Shown here piece after piece: positions 24,888 to 33,587 of a stretch of DNA of 64,000 bases. Below the pieces are notes generated by a model. The model had not been told where the DNA came from. It saw only the letters and a program-made list of their open reading frames with translations, and searched no databases. Numbering within the stretch: position 1 is the stretch's first letter; every line of letters begins with the position of its first letter. The position numbers and the translations under genes were made by a program. Source of the DNA: Bradyrhizobium cytisi (GTDB lineage: Bacteria; Pseudomonadota; Alphaproteobacteria; Rhizobiales; Xanthobacteraceae); contig NZ_VSSR01000061.1 of the NCBI RefSeq assembly GCF_008123515.1, positions 49,426 to 113,425 on the forward strand. The letters run 5' to 3'.

Positions 24888-27239
24888 TCACCATGCCTTG
24901 CCCTTCTGTCCCCCGCCTTTGCCCTTGCTCTTTCCTTTGTCCTTCTTGCCGGGCTTTCGCTTCGGCGGCTTGTGTTTTTTGTCCGGGCTGCGTCCGGGAT
25001 GTGCCTTGAACGCGGGACGGCGTTGCGGCCCGGCTTGCCTGCGGTCGCGCGGCGCGGTCTCGCTGGATGACGACAGCAGCTCGAAACGCAGCGCGCCTGC
25101 GATGGGAGCTGCCTCGATCAGACGGACGTCAACGACGTCGCCGAGCTGGTACATGGTGCGGCTGCGGGTGCCGACCAGCGCGTGGCGGCCCTCGTCATAG
25201 TTGAAATATTCCGTGCCAAGGGATCGGATCGGGATCAACCCGTCGGCGCCGGTTTCAGCGAGTTTGACAAAGAGCCCGGCGCGCGTGACGCCGGAGACGC
25301 GGCCCTGAAAACTCGCGCCGATGCGGTCGGCGAGATGGTGCGCGATCAGACGGTCGACGGTCTCGCGCTCGGCCTTCATCGCGCGCCGCTCGGTCAGCGA
25401 AATGTGGGCGGCGACTTCGCCGAGCGATTCCGCCGTCTCGCTGTCGGGCAGGGCGCCTTCGCCAAGCCCAAGTGCGCGGACCAGCGCGCGGTGCACGACG
25501 AGGTCGGCATAGCGGCGGATCGGCGAGGTGAAATGCGCATAACGGCGCAAATTCAGGCCGAAATGACCGTAATTCTCGGATGAATATTCCGCCTGCGCCT
25601 GCGCGCGCAGCACGACTTCGCTGACCAGCGGGAAGTGGTCGTGGCCTTCGAGCTGCGCCAGCACTCGGTTGAACAGAGCGGGGCGCAACGCGCCGCCTTT
25701 GGCGAAGGGGACGTCGAGTGTCTGCAAAAACTCCGAGAGCGCGTGGACCTTCTCCAGCGTCGGCTCGTCATGCACGCGGTAGATCAGCGGGAGCGATTTC
25801 TTCTCGAGCATTTCCGCCGCCGCGACGTTGGCGAGGATCATGAACTCCTCGATCAGCTTGTGCGCATCGAGCCTGTCAGGGACGACGACACGATCGACGG
25901 TGCCGTCGCTCTTGAGCAGAATCTTGCGCTCGGGCAGATCGAGATTGAGCGGATCGCGCTCGTCGCGGGCGCGCTTGACGCAGGCGTAAGCCGCGTAGAG
26001 CGGCCTCAGGATCGGATCGAGCAGGGGGCCGGTGGTGTCGTCCGGCCGGCCGTCAATCGCAGCCTGCGCCTGTGCGTAGCTCAGCTTCGCGGCCGAGCGC
26101 ATCAGGATGCGATGGAATGAGTGCGAACGCTTACGGCCGTCAGGCGCAATGATCATGCGCACCGCGAGGGCGCCGCGCGGCTCGCCCGGCACCAGCGAGC
26201 ACAGATTGTTGGAGATGCGTTCGGGCAGCATCGGGACGACGCGGTCGGGGAAATAGACCGAGTTGCCGCGGTCGACCGCGGCGCGGTCGAGCGCGGTGCC
26301 CGGCCGCACGTAGAAGCTGACATCCGCGATGGCGACATCGACGATGAAGCCGCCCTTGTTGTTCGTATCGGGATCTGCTTGCGCGTGCACCGCGTCGTCG
26401 TGATCCTTGGCGTCCGGCGGATCGATGGTGACGAGCGGCACGTCGCGCCAGTCTTCGCGGCCCTTCAGGTTCGCCGGCTCTGCGGCTTCGGCCTCGCGCT
26501 CGGCGGCGGAGGAGAATTGCAGCGGGATGTCGTGGGCATAGATCGCGATCAGGCTGATCGCCTTCTCGGACTTGACCGAGCCGAGCTTCTCCTTGACCCG
26601 GCCGGAGGCGAGCCCAAAGGCGCGGGAGCGGACGATATCGACGCTGACGAGGTCGCCGTCCTGCGCGCCGTGCGCGTCAGCGGCTGCGATGTTCAGCTCG
26701 CGGTCGGCGGACTTCTTGTCGACCGGGATCAGCCGTCCGCCGCCTTCAGGCAGGCTGCGGAACACGCCGAGGATGCGGCTCTTGGTCTTGTCGAAGACCT
26801 TGATGATGTGGCCGCGATAGGCCGGGCCTTCGGTCTCGTTGGTTGGCTCGACCCGCAGCAGCGCGCGGTCGCCGACGCCGGCGGCCGTGCCTGGCTTTGG
26901 TCGGCGCGGCATTGCGATGAGAATTTTGGGCGGCTCGCCGCTTTCGACCTCGTCCCATTCGGTGGGGGAGGCGATCAGCTCGCCGTCAGGATCGCGGCCG
27001 GTGATGTCTGCGACCAGCGTCGACGGCAGGCTGTCCGGCTCGGAAACCTTGTGACGTTTTTTCTTGATAGTGCCGTCGTCGGCAAGCTCGCGCAGCAGGC
27101 GCTTGAGCTCGATGCGATCGGCGTTCTTCAGGCCGAACTCGCGCGCAATTTCGCGGGTCCCGACGTTTCCATGATTTGCCTTGATGAAGGCGACGATGGC
27201 GCTCCTGTCGGGAAAGCCATGGTCATTCTTGCGTTTCAC
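24888..27239 (-). CDS. rnr: ribonuclease R
   Basis: 783 residues: an N-terminal HTH/winged section, cold-shock domains, an RNB catalytic domain (VTIDPPDAKDHDDAVHA, the acidic metal site) with SISNNLCSLVPGE-type motif (ERISNNLCSLVPGEPRGALAVR) and FTSPIRRYADLVVHR, then an S1 domain (GRVSGVTRAGLFVKLAETGADGLIPI). The C-terminus is a Lys-rich tail (KHKPPKRKPGKKDKGKSKGK). It degrades structured RNA 3'-to-5'. It follows topA by 8 nt, the classic alphaproteobacterial order. Confidence 0.97.
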   Translation of the reverse strand: MKRKNDHGFPDRSAIVAFIKANHGNVGTREIAREFGLKNADRIELKRLLRELADDGTIKKKRHKVSEPDSLPSTLVADITGRDPDGELIASPTEWDEVESGEPPKILIAMPRRPKPGTAAGVGDRALLRVEPTNETEGPAYRGHIIKVFDKTKSRILGVFRSLPEGGGRLIPVDKKSADRELNIAAADAHGAQDGDLVSVDIVRSRAFGLASGRVKEKLGSVKSEKAISLIAIYAHDIPLQFSSAAEREAEAAEPANLKGREDWRDVPLVTIDPPDAKDHDDAVHAQADPDTNNKGGFIVDVAIADVSFYVRPGTALDRAAVDRGNSVYFPDRVVPMLPERISNNLCSLVPGEPRGALAVRMIIAPDGRKRSHSFHRILMRSAAKLSYAQAQAAIDGRPDDTTGPLLDPILRPLYAAYACVKRARDERDPLNLDLPERKILLKSDGTVDRVVVPDRLDAHKLIEEFMILANVAAAEMLEKKSLPLIYRVHDEPTLEKVHALSEFLQTLDVPFAKGGALRPALFNRVLAQLEGHDHFPLVSEVVLRAQAQAEYSSENYGHFGLNLRRYAHFTSPIRRYADLVVHRALVRALGLGEGALPDSETAESLGEVAAHISLTERRAMKAERETVDRLIAHHLADRIGASFQGRVSGVTRAGLFVKLAETGADGLIPIRSLGTEYFNYDEGRHALVGTRSRTMYQLGDVVDVRLIEAAPIAGALRFELLSSSSETAPRDRRQAGPQRRPAFKAHPGRSPDKKHKPPKRKPGKKDKGKSKGKGGGQKGKAW

Positions 27240-27247
27240 TTAACCTC

Positions 27248-30028
27248 TTAAGTCGTGCCGGCACTTTTCTTGGCCGGAGCTTTGGCGGCGGACACCTTGG
27301 TCGGCGACGTCTTGACTGCTGAAGTCTTGGCGGTCGACGGCACGGCGGCGCGCGCCTTGCTGGTGGATTCGGATTTGGTTTTGGCCGCCTTCTTCGCGGC
27401 CGGTTTCTTCTTCGGCGCGACCTCGGCGCCATCCGCAGTCTTCGCTGCAGTCTTCTCTGCAGTTTTCTCTGCAGTTTTCTTGGCCTTGGCCGGCTTCGCC
27501 GCCTTCCTGGGCTTCTTGCCGCCGCCCTTGGCCGCGCGCTCGTCGATCAGCGCGATCGCCTGCGGCAGCGTCACGGTGTCCTTTTCGAACTCCGCGGGGA
27601 TCGTCGCGTTGACGCCGCCCGCGGTGACATAGGCGCCGTAACGGCCGCTCTTCACGGTGACGGTGCCGAGCGTCGGATGGTCGCCGATAGTCTTGCCGGG
27701 ATCGGCACCGAAGCGTCGGCTTGGACCCTTGGCGACCTTCTCGGCGATCAGCGTGACCGCGCGATTGAGGCCGATGTCGAACACTTCATCGCCGGCTTCT
27801 AAGCTGGCGTAGGTCTTCTCGTGCTTCACGAACGGCCCGAAGCGACCGAGGCCGGCGGTGATCGGCTCACCGGTCTCAGGATGCTTGCCGATCTCGCGCG
27901 GCAGCGACAACAGCTTCAGCGCAAGCTCGAGATCGACATCGCCGGGCGAGGTGCCCTTCGGGATGCCCGCGCGCTTCGGCTTCTCGCCTTCCTCATAATC
28001 CTTCTGCTCGCCGAGCTGGATGTAGGGACCAAAGCGGCCGGCCTTGACCCAGACGTCGCGACCGGTGTCGGGATCCTGGCCGAGCGAACGGTCCGCGGTG
28101 GTCTCGCTGTCGGCGGCGAGCTGACGGGTGTAGCGGCACTCCGGATAGTTCGAGCAGCCGACGAAGGCGCCGAACTTGCCGGCCTTCAGGTTCAGCCGGC
28201 CGTTGCCGCAGCTCGGGCACTGCCGGATGTCGCCGCCATCGGTGCGGGGCGGATAGATGTGCTGTCCGAGCAGGTCGTCGAGCACGTCCAGCACCTGGGC
28301 GACGCGCAGATCCTTGATCTCGTCGACGGCACCGATGAAGCCGGTCCAGAAATCCTTTAGCACCTGCTGCCATGAGATCTCGTTGTTGGAGATGCGGTCG
28401 AGCTGCTCCTCCAGATTGGCCGTGAAGTCGTATTCGACGTAGCGGCTGAAGAAGCTTTCGAGGAACGCGACCACGACGCGGCCCTTGTCTTCGCCGTGCA
28501 GGCGCTTCTTCTCCAGCTTGACGTAGCCGCGGTCCTTCAGAACCTGGAGGATCGAGGCATAGGTCGAGGGCCGGCCGATGCCGAGCTCTTCCATGCGCTT
28601 GACCAGCGACGCCTCCGAGAAGCGCGGCGGCGGCTCGGTGAAATGCTGGGTAACGGACAGCGACTGCCGCTTGAGCGCGTCCTTCGGGCTCATTGCGGGG
28701 AGGCGGCGTGAGTCTTCGTCCTCCTCGTCGTCGCGGCCTTCCTGATAGAGCGCCAGAAAACCGTCGAACTTGACGACCTGGCCGGTGGCGCGCAGCTCCA
28801 GCGTGCGGGCGCCGGCCTTCGCCGTGATGTCGACGGTGGTGCGCTCGAGCTCGGCCGATTCCATCTGGCTCGCGATGGTGCGCTTCCAGATCAGCTCGTA
28901 GAGCCGCGCCTGATCGGCATCGAGCTTGCGGCTCATGCTGGCTGGACGGCGCGACATGTCGGTCGGGCGGATCGCTTCGTGCGCTTCCTGCGCGTTCTTG
29001 GCCTTGGCCTGGTACTGGCGTGGGGCGTCCGGCACGTAGGCGTTGCCGTAATCCTCGCCGATCACCTTGCGCGCCTGGGTGATCGCGGACGGATCGATCT
29101 GCACGCCGTCGGTACGCATATAAGTAATGAGTCCGGTGGTCTCGCCGCCGATGTCGATGCCTTCATAAAGACGCTGCGCGATGCGCATGGTGTGCGCGGG
29201 CGCAAAGCCGTATTTGCGGCTGGCTTCCTGCTGCAGCGTCGAGGTGGTGAAGGGCGCCTGCGGATTGCGCCGGGCCGGCTTCGCGTCGACCGCGGTCACG
29301 GCGTAGCTGGCTGTTTCCAGCGCCTTCTTGAAGTCTTCGGCTTCCGCGCCGGTGCCGATGTCGAGACGCTGGATCTTCTTGCCGTCGGCGCCGACCAGGC
29401 GGGCCTCGAAGGTGTCGCCGCGCGGCGTCAGCAGGGTCGCGATCAGCGACCAGTATTCGCGGGCAACGAATTTCTCGATCTCGAGCTCGCGGTCGCAGAC
29501 CAGACGCAGCGCCACCGACTGGACACGGCCGGCCGAGCGGGCGCCCGGCAGCTTGCGCCACAGCACGGGGGAGAGCGTGAAGCCGACCAGATAGTCCAGT
29601 GCGCGGCGCGCCATATAGGCGTCGACCAGCGCGCCGTCGATCTGGCGCGGATGCTTCATCGCGTCCGTGACCGCCTGCTTGGTGATCGCATTGAACACCA
29701 CGCGCTCGATCTTGTGGTCCTTCAGCGCGCGTTTTTCTTTCAGCACCTCCAGCACGTGCCAGGAGATGGCCTCGCCCTCGCGATCAGGGTCGGTCGCCAG
29801 AATCAGGCGGTCGGCGCCCTTCAGGGACCTGGCGATGTCGTTGAGCCGGCCGGCCGCCTTGGGGTCAATCTCCCAGATCATCTTGAAATTGGCGTCGGGA
29901 TCGACGGAACCGTTCTTTGCGGGAAGGTCGCGGACATGGCCGAACGAGGCCAGAACCTCATAGGACGAGCCCAAATACTTGTTGATCGTCTTGGCTTTCG
30001 CCGGCGACTCCACAATGACGATATTCAT
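27248..30028 (-). CDS. topA: DNA topoisomerase I
   Basis: 926 residues from the ATG at 30028 (MNIVIVESPAKAKTI). The toprim domain carries the acidic LATDPDREGEAISWH. The active-site Tyr lies in TTGLITYMRTDG. A C-terminal zinc finger, CPSCGNGRLNLKAGKFGAFVGCSNYPEC, is followed by several GRFGPYIQLG-type repeats and a Lys/Ala-rich tail of about 100 residues. It relaxes negative supercoils. The frame extends upstream to 30406 but the toprim start is well defined. It is part of the pyrB-pyrC-plsY-dprA-topA-rnr order, here interrupted before it. Confidence 0.97.
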   Translation of the reverse strand: MNIVIVESPAKAKTINKYLGSSYEVLASFGHVRDLPAKNGSVDPDANFKMIWEIDPKAAGRLNDIARSLKGADRLILATDPDREGEAISWHVLEVLKEKRALKDHKIERVVFNAITKQAVTDAMKHPRQIDGALVDAYMARRALDYLVGFTLSPVLWRKLPGARSAGRVQSVALRLVCDRELEIEKFVAREYWSLIATLLTPRGDTFEARLVGADGKKIQRLDIGTGAEAEDFKKALETASYAVTAVDAKPARRNPQAPFTTSTLQQEASRKYGFAPAHTMRIAQRLYEGIDIGGETTGLITYMRTDGVQIDPSAITQARKVIGEDYGNAYVPDAPRQYQAKAKNAQEAHEAIRPTDMSRRPASMSRKLDADQARLYELIWKRTIASQMESAELERTTVDITAKAGARTLELRATGQVVKFDGFLALYQEGRDDEEDEDSRRLPAMSPKDALKRQSLSVTQHFTEPPPRFSEASLVKRMEELGIGRPSTYASILQVLKDRGYVKLEKKRLHGEDKGRVVVAFLESFFSRYVEYDFTANLEEQLDRISNNEISWQQVLKDFWTGFIGAVDEIKDLRVAQVLDVLDDLLGQHIYPPRTDGGDIRQCPSCGNGRLNLKAGKFGAFVGCSNYPECRYTRQLAADSETTADRSLGQDPDTGRDVWVKAGRFGPYIQLGEQKDYEEGEKPKRAGIPKGTSPGDVDLELALKLLSLPREIGKHPETGEPITAGLGRFGPFVKHEKTYASLEAGDEVFDIGLNRAVTLIAEKVAKGPSRRFGADPGKTIGDHPTLGTVTVKSGRYGAYVTAGGVNATIPAEFEKDTVTLPQAIALIDERAAKGGGKKPRKAAKPAKAKKTAEKTAEKTAAKTADGAEVAPKKKPAAKKAAKTKSESTSKARAAVPSTAKTSAVKTSPTKVSAAKAPAKKSAGTT

Positions 30029-30245
30029 GTAGTTCCAGTAACTTACGGGGAAATATAGGGCCGAAATCGACGAGATTCGGGTCGGCCGTTTCGACCCGAA
30101 CATGGGTGGTGAGGCCCTCGCTGTCAAATCGAAGGGTGTTGAAAGCCCGCGAAATGGGAAAAGTTTCATATCGAGAAAGTTGCAAATTACCACCTTGGAG
30201 TTGCGGCCGATGTAGGCGTAATATCCCCGGCGGGCATGGATTCGG

Positions 30246-30494
30246 ATGGGGCTGGTGGCAAAGCCAGGAAAGAAACGGGCGCGCGCCGCATCAGGCGTGC
30301 GGGGAGGCTCGCGCAACGAGGAACCGGGGGAGGGCGGGGTCGATGAAGCCGTGGGCTTCATCGCCGAGCAGGCGGGCGCGCTGCGCAAGCTCGCCGAGCG
30401 CCACAAGCTCGATGTGCTGCATTATCTCTTGGGCATGACCAAGCTCGAGGCCGACGAGCACTTGCGGCTGCGGAGCAAGCGCAAGCTGTCGTGA
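30246..30494 (+). CDS. small conserved hypothetical protein
   Basis: 82 residues, basic and Gly/Ala-rich at the N-terminus, with a C-terminal helical core DEAVGFIAEQAGALRKLAERHKLDVLHYLLGMTKLEADEHLRLRSKRKLS. This core resembles a small protein that recurs in Bradyrhizobium genomes as hypothetical. Divergent from topA. Function unknown. Confidence 0.7.
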   Translation: MGLVAKPGKKRARAASGVRGGSRNEEPGEGGVDEAVGFIAEQAGALRKLAERHKLDVLHYLLGMTKLEADEHLRLRSKRKLS

Positions 30495-30518
30495 GGGGCG
30501 GCGGTGCTCCACAAAGGC

Positions 30519-30622
30519 TGTCATGCCCCGCGCAGGCGGGGCATCCAGTACGCCGTAGCCTCTCCGTATCCATCGCTGTCTCTGGAATACTGGATCGCCC
30601 GCCTTCTCCGCGGGCGATGACA
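30519..30622. repeat. family C intergenic palindromic repeat, copy 2
   Basis: TGTCATGCCCCGCGCAGGCG begins it and CGCGGGCGATGACA ends it, with an internal CTCTGGAATACTGGATCG. It is a close relative of 8099-8200 and lies between the small ORF and the HxlR gene. Confidence 0.85.
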
Positions 30623-30666
30623 TCGAGAGTGGGCGAACGGCGTGCCGGGAGCTCGCCAGCGCGCCG

Positions 30667-31137
30667 CTAACTGGCCGACCGCCGTCGCCGCACCGGCCGC
30701 AGTTTCAGCGTGGTGTCGGCCTGGCTGAGCAGGCGGCCGTCCTCCGCGCGTAGCTCGAGCTTCCGCACCGGGCGGCCGCGGTCGCGATCGACCAGCACCG
30801 TCGCGATCTCCTCAGGCGTATCGTCGAACTCCTCGCTCCATTGCCGGAGCGCGACCAGGATCGGGAAGAGGCCGCGTCCCTTCGGCGTCAGCTCGTATTC
30901 GTGGTAGGCGCTGCCGTCGGAGGCGGGGGCGGTCGCCAGAATGCCGTGCTCGACCATTGATCGCAGCCGCACTGACAAGATGTTCTTGGCCATGCCGAGC
31001 TTGTTCTGAAACTCGCCGAAGCGGCTCAGGCCGAGCATCGCTTCGCGGATGATCAGGAGCGTCCACCAATCGCCGATCGCCTCCAGCGATCGCGCGACCG
31101 GGCAACCGTCACCCTCAAAACTCGTTCGTTTCACCAT
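30667..31137 (-). CDS. HxlR family transcriptional regulator (with SDR)
   Basis: 156 residues, HxlR/YodB/HypR fold. CPVARSLEAIGDWWTLLIIREAMLG contains the family's N-terminal Cys, then LSRFGEFQNKLGMAKNILSVRLRSMVEHGIL (winged HTH) and YELTPKGRGLFPILVALRQWSEE. The Cys in position suggests a thiol-based switch, as in several characterised family members. Divergent from an SDR gene with two inverted-repeat sites in the 121-nt gap. Confidence 0.9.
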   Translation of the reverse strand: MVKRTSFEGDGCPVARSLEAIGDWWTLLIIREAMLGLSRFGEFQNKLGMAKNILSVRLRSMVEHGILATAPASDGSAYHEYELTPKGRGLFPILVALRQWSEEFDDTPEEIATVLVDRDRGRPVRKLELRAEDGRLLSQADTTLKLRPVRRRRSAS

Positions 31138-31190
31138 CGTCGTAGTCCTGTCGCATTCGCCCGATTTTGGCGCCGATCACGCGCTTGTGT

Positions 31191-31245
31191 GGTTGTATCA
31201 TAAAACCATGTGGCCTAGATCGCAATATAGTTTCATAATGAAACC
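31191..31245. promoter_or_regulatory. two candidate HxlR operators between hxlR and SDR
   Basis: GGTTGTATCATAAAACC (31191-31207) and AGTTTCATAATGAAACC (31229-31245) are both 17-nt palindromes sharing a GTT-N2-AT-N-AT-N-AAACC core. The second has perfect GTTTCAT/ATGAAAC arms. Their centres are 38 nt apart. They sit where a regulator could control both genes. Confidence 0.7.
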
Positions 31246-31258
31246 AATGGAGGCGAGC

Positions 31259-32032
31259 ATGAGATTGAAGAACAAGACAGCGCTGATCACCGGCGGCAAT
31301 AGCGGCATTGGACTGGCAACGGCAAAGCTGTTCGTGGCCGAGGGCGCCAAGGTGATCATCACCGGGCGCAACAAGGAGACGCTGGAGGCGGCCGCGAAGG
31401 AGCTCGGTCCGAACGCGCTCGCAGTCGCGGCCGACGCGACCGACATCGCCGCGACGGAAGCCGCGATCAAGCAGGGCGCTGAAAAGTTCGGCAAGCTCGA
31501 CATCGTGTTCGCCAATGCCGGCATCTCCGGCGGCACGCCGCTCGGGTCGGCAACGCTGGAGGTGTTCGAGAAGGTCATCAGCACCAATCTCACCGGCGTG
31601 TTCTTCACCGTGCAGTCCGCGCTGCCCTATCTCAACGACAACGCCTCGATCATCCTGAACGGTTCGGTGATCTCCGTGCTCGGGATTCCCGGTTACTCGG
31701 CTTACGGCGCGGCGAAGGCCGGCGTGCGGGCGATGGCGCGGATCATGGCCTCGGAACTGTCGCCGCGCGGAATCCGCGTGAATGTCGTTGCGCCCGGTGC
31801 GATCCGCACGCCGATCTGGGGCGCGGCGATCGCAACACCCGAAGCGGAGAAGGCGTTCGAGAAGCGCATCGGACTATCGACGCCGTTGGGACGCATTGGT
31901 GAACCGGATCACATTTCGAAGACGGTGCTGTTCCTCGCTTCCGGAGACGCCGCGCATATTCAAGGGCAGGAGATCTTTGTGGACGGCGGCGCGGTTGCTT
32001 CGCCAGCCGGCGCGCCGATCTATCGCGGTTGA
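31259..32032 (+). CDS. SDR family oxidoreductase
   Basis: 257 residues, classical SDR: TGGNSGIGLA (Rossmann), the NAG motif in VFANAGISGG, the catalytic Ser in NGSVISVLG, YSAYGAAKAG (YxxxK) and VAPGAIRTPI. The ATG at 31259 gives a standard N-terminus, with GGAGGCGAGC as ribosome-binding site. Substrate unknown. Paired with a divergent HxlR regulator, suggesting induction by a reactive compound. Confidence 0.93.
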   Translation: MRLKNKTALITGGNSGIGLATAKLFVAEGAKVIITGRNKETLEAAAKELGPNALAVAADATDIAATEAAIKQGAEKFGKLDIVFANAGISGGTPLGSATLEVFEKVISTNLTGVFFTVQSALPYLNDNASIILNGSVISVLGIPGYSAYGAAKAGVRAMARIMASELSPRGIRVNVVAPGAIRTPIWGAAIATPEAEKAFEKRIGLSTPLGRIGEPDHISKTVLFLASGDAAHIQGQEIFVDGGAVASPAGAPIYRG

Positions 32033-32206
32033 TCGACGTTTTGCGAAAATTGAATCGGTCGGCGCGCGAGACACGGTTGCGCCGGCCGGTTCCCACATCT
32101 GACGAGACGTATTTTCTGAAGCTTGCGTGATGCATTGAACCTTCGCGCGTGCTGCCAAGACATTTCTACGGGCAGAGGTCATAAGACCCATTTAAGGGAG
32201 CCCCTG

Positions 32207-32389
32207 ATGCCAAAGGCAGCTCGCATTTATTCTCCGATTTCAGCACCGCGTATTTACACCGAACGTTCCGCAGTTCCTGCCAAGCGCTCCGACACGTCCG
32301 AGTTCATTGGGGTCGCCATCTTCTCCGGCATCGGGCTTTTCATCTCGCTCCTTGCCGTGATCCTGGGTGTGCAGGGCGCCTGGTTTTAG
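32207..32389 (+). CDS. small single-pass membrane protein
   Basis: 60 residues: a polar N-terminus (MPKAARIYSPISAPRIY), then FIGVAIFSGIGLFISLLAVILGV as one membrane span. AAGGGAG precedes the ATG. This looks like a real small ORF but no family or function is recognised. Confidence 0.7.
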   Translation: MPKAARIYSPISAPRIYTERSAVPAKRSDTSEFIGVAIFSGIGLFISLLAVILGVQGAWF

Positions 32390-32410
32390 CTTCGCGGACA
32401 CCCGCCGGTC

Positions 32411-32443
32411 CATCAGCCGCCGCAGACGCTTTGGCGGCTGATG
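32411..32443. terminator. stem-loop between convergent genes
   Basis: CATCAGCCGCC (32411-32421) and GGCGGCTGATG (32433-32443) form a perfect 11-bp stem. There is no T-tract on either side, so termination is plausible but not shown. It lies between the small membrane protein and azoR stops. Confidence 0.55.
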
Positions 32444-32457
32444 ATGTCGGCATGGCC

Positions 32458-33066
32458 TCAGGCCGCGCGCAGGTTCGTCGCCGCCTGGAGCGCGCCGGCC
32501 AGCGCCTTCTCGCGATGCTCCGGGCCGACCTGGATGCCGTCGGCGACGATGAATTCGGGGCTCGTGATACCCATGAAAGCGAACACGCCGCGCAAATAGG
32601 TTTCGAGATGCTCGAGCGAGGCGGCCGGCGTGTCCGGGCCGTAATAACCGCCGCGCGAGATCGCCACGATCACGCGCTTGCCGCCGGCAAGACCCTGCGG
32701 ACCATTCGCGTCATATTTGAACGTCTTCCCCGCCACCAGGACGCGGTCGATCCAAGCCTTGAGCTGGCTAGGAATCGTAAAATTGTACATCGGCGCCCCG
32801 ATCACGACGATGTCGGCATCGAGGAATTCGTTCAGCACGGTCGCGCTCGCGGCAAGGTCAGGTCCGAGTTCCGCAGGCGCCGGTGCGCCTTGCGCGGCGG
32901 CGAGGTGCGACCCGGAGAGGTGGGCGAGCGGCGTCTGGGTCAGGTCGCGATAGACGAGGTCGAGCGAGGGCGTGGCCTGCCGCAGCCGGTCGACAATGGC
33001 GGCGGAAACCTGCCTGGAGACGGAGTGGGGGCCGAGCACGCTGGAGTCGAGATGGAGGAGTTTCAT
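32458..33066 (-). CDS. azoR: FMN-dependent NADH-azoreductase
   Basis: 202 residues from the ATG at 33066 (MKLLHLDSSVLG). The flavodoxin-like fold has PMYNFTIPSQLKAWIDRVLVAG (FMN binding/dimer) and AISRGGYYG. It reduces azo dyes and quinones with NADH. AGGTGA is at the right spacing to the ATG. Divergent from a second HxlR gene, as in the azoreductase/YodB-type pairs of Firmicutes. Confidence 0.93.
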   Translation of the reverse strand: MKLLHLDSSVLGPHSVSRQVSAAIVDRLRQATPSLDLVYRDLTQTPLAHLSGSHLAAAQGAPAPAELGPDLAASATVLNEFLDADIVVIGAPMYNFTIPSQLKAWIDRVLVAGKTFKYDANGPQGLAGGKRVIVAISRGGYYGPDTPAASLEHLETYLRGVFAFMGITSPEFIVADGIQVGPEHREKALAGALQAATNLRAA

Positions 33067-33098
33067 TTGGGTCACCTATGGTATAGATTTGTAACCCG

Positions 33099-33111
33099 CA
33101 CTACATGAGTG
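33099..33111. promoter_or_regulatory. weak inverted repeat between azoR and hxlR
   Basis: CACT-N5-AGTG with 4-nt arms in the 83-nt divergent gap. It could be an HxlR half-site pair, but the arms are short and it could be chance. Confidence 0.3.
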
Positions 33112-33149
33112 ACTATCAAATTCCCCGCAAGAACGCACTTTTTTGAGCC

Positions 33150-33587
33150 ATGGGCACATCTTTGAGACCTGCACACACCGATTTGCCTGAGCCCCGGAGG
33201 CCGGATCCGAACCATGCGGACTGCCGCGGGGTCGCCTCGATCCTTGCGCGCGTCGGCGACAAATGGAGCGTGTTCGTCATCATGATGCTGAGCGACGGGC
33301 CCAAGCGCTTCAATGAGCTCAAGCGCATGATCAACGGCATCTCGCAGCGGATGCTGACCTTGACGCTGCGTGGCCTCGAGCGCGACGGCCTCGTCACGCG
33401 CACGATCTTCCCGACCATTCCGCCGCGCGTCGATTACGAGCTGACCGATCTCGGTCGCGGGCTGCAGGAGCCGGTGAAGGCGCTGGGAGAGTGGGCGATC
33501 GCGCATCAGGAGCAGATCGCATCGGCACGCACGCGTTTCGACCAACGGAACAGCACCTACAGCAGCGACACTAATCCGCCGCCGTGA
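33150..33587 (+). CDS. HxlR family transcriptional regulator (with azoR)
   Basis: 145 residues. The N-terminus has the conserved Cys in NHADCRGVASILARVGDKWS, then VFVIMMLSDGPKRFNELKRMINGISQRMLTLTLRGLERDGLV (winged HTH) and YELTDLGRGLQEPVKALGEWA. Sequence and size match HxlR regulators that sense quinones or diamide through this Cys. It ends 31 nt inside the 3' end of dprA on the opposite strand, so its last ten residues are antisense to dprA. Confidence 0.9.
   Translation: MGTSLRPAHTDLPEPRRPDPNHADCRGVASILARVGDKWSVFVIMMLSDGPKRFNELKRMINGISQRMLTLTLRGLERDGLVTRTIFPTIPPRVDYELTDLGRGLQEPVKALGEWAIAHQEQIASARTRFDQRNSTYSSDTNPPP

Noticed and set aside
24888..27239. 376-residue plus-strand ORF (26121-27251) and similar within rnr
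   Set aside because: Antisense to rnr; typical shadow of GC-rich codon bias.
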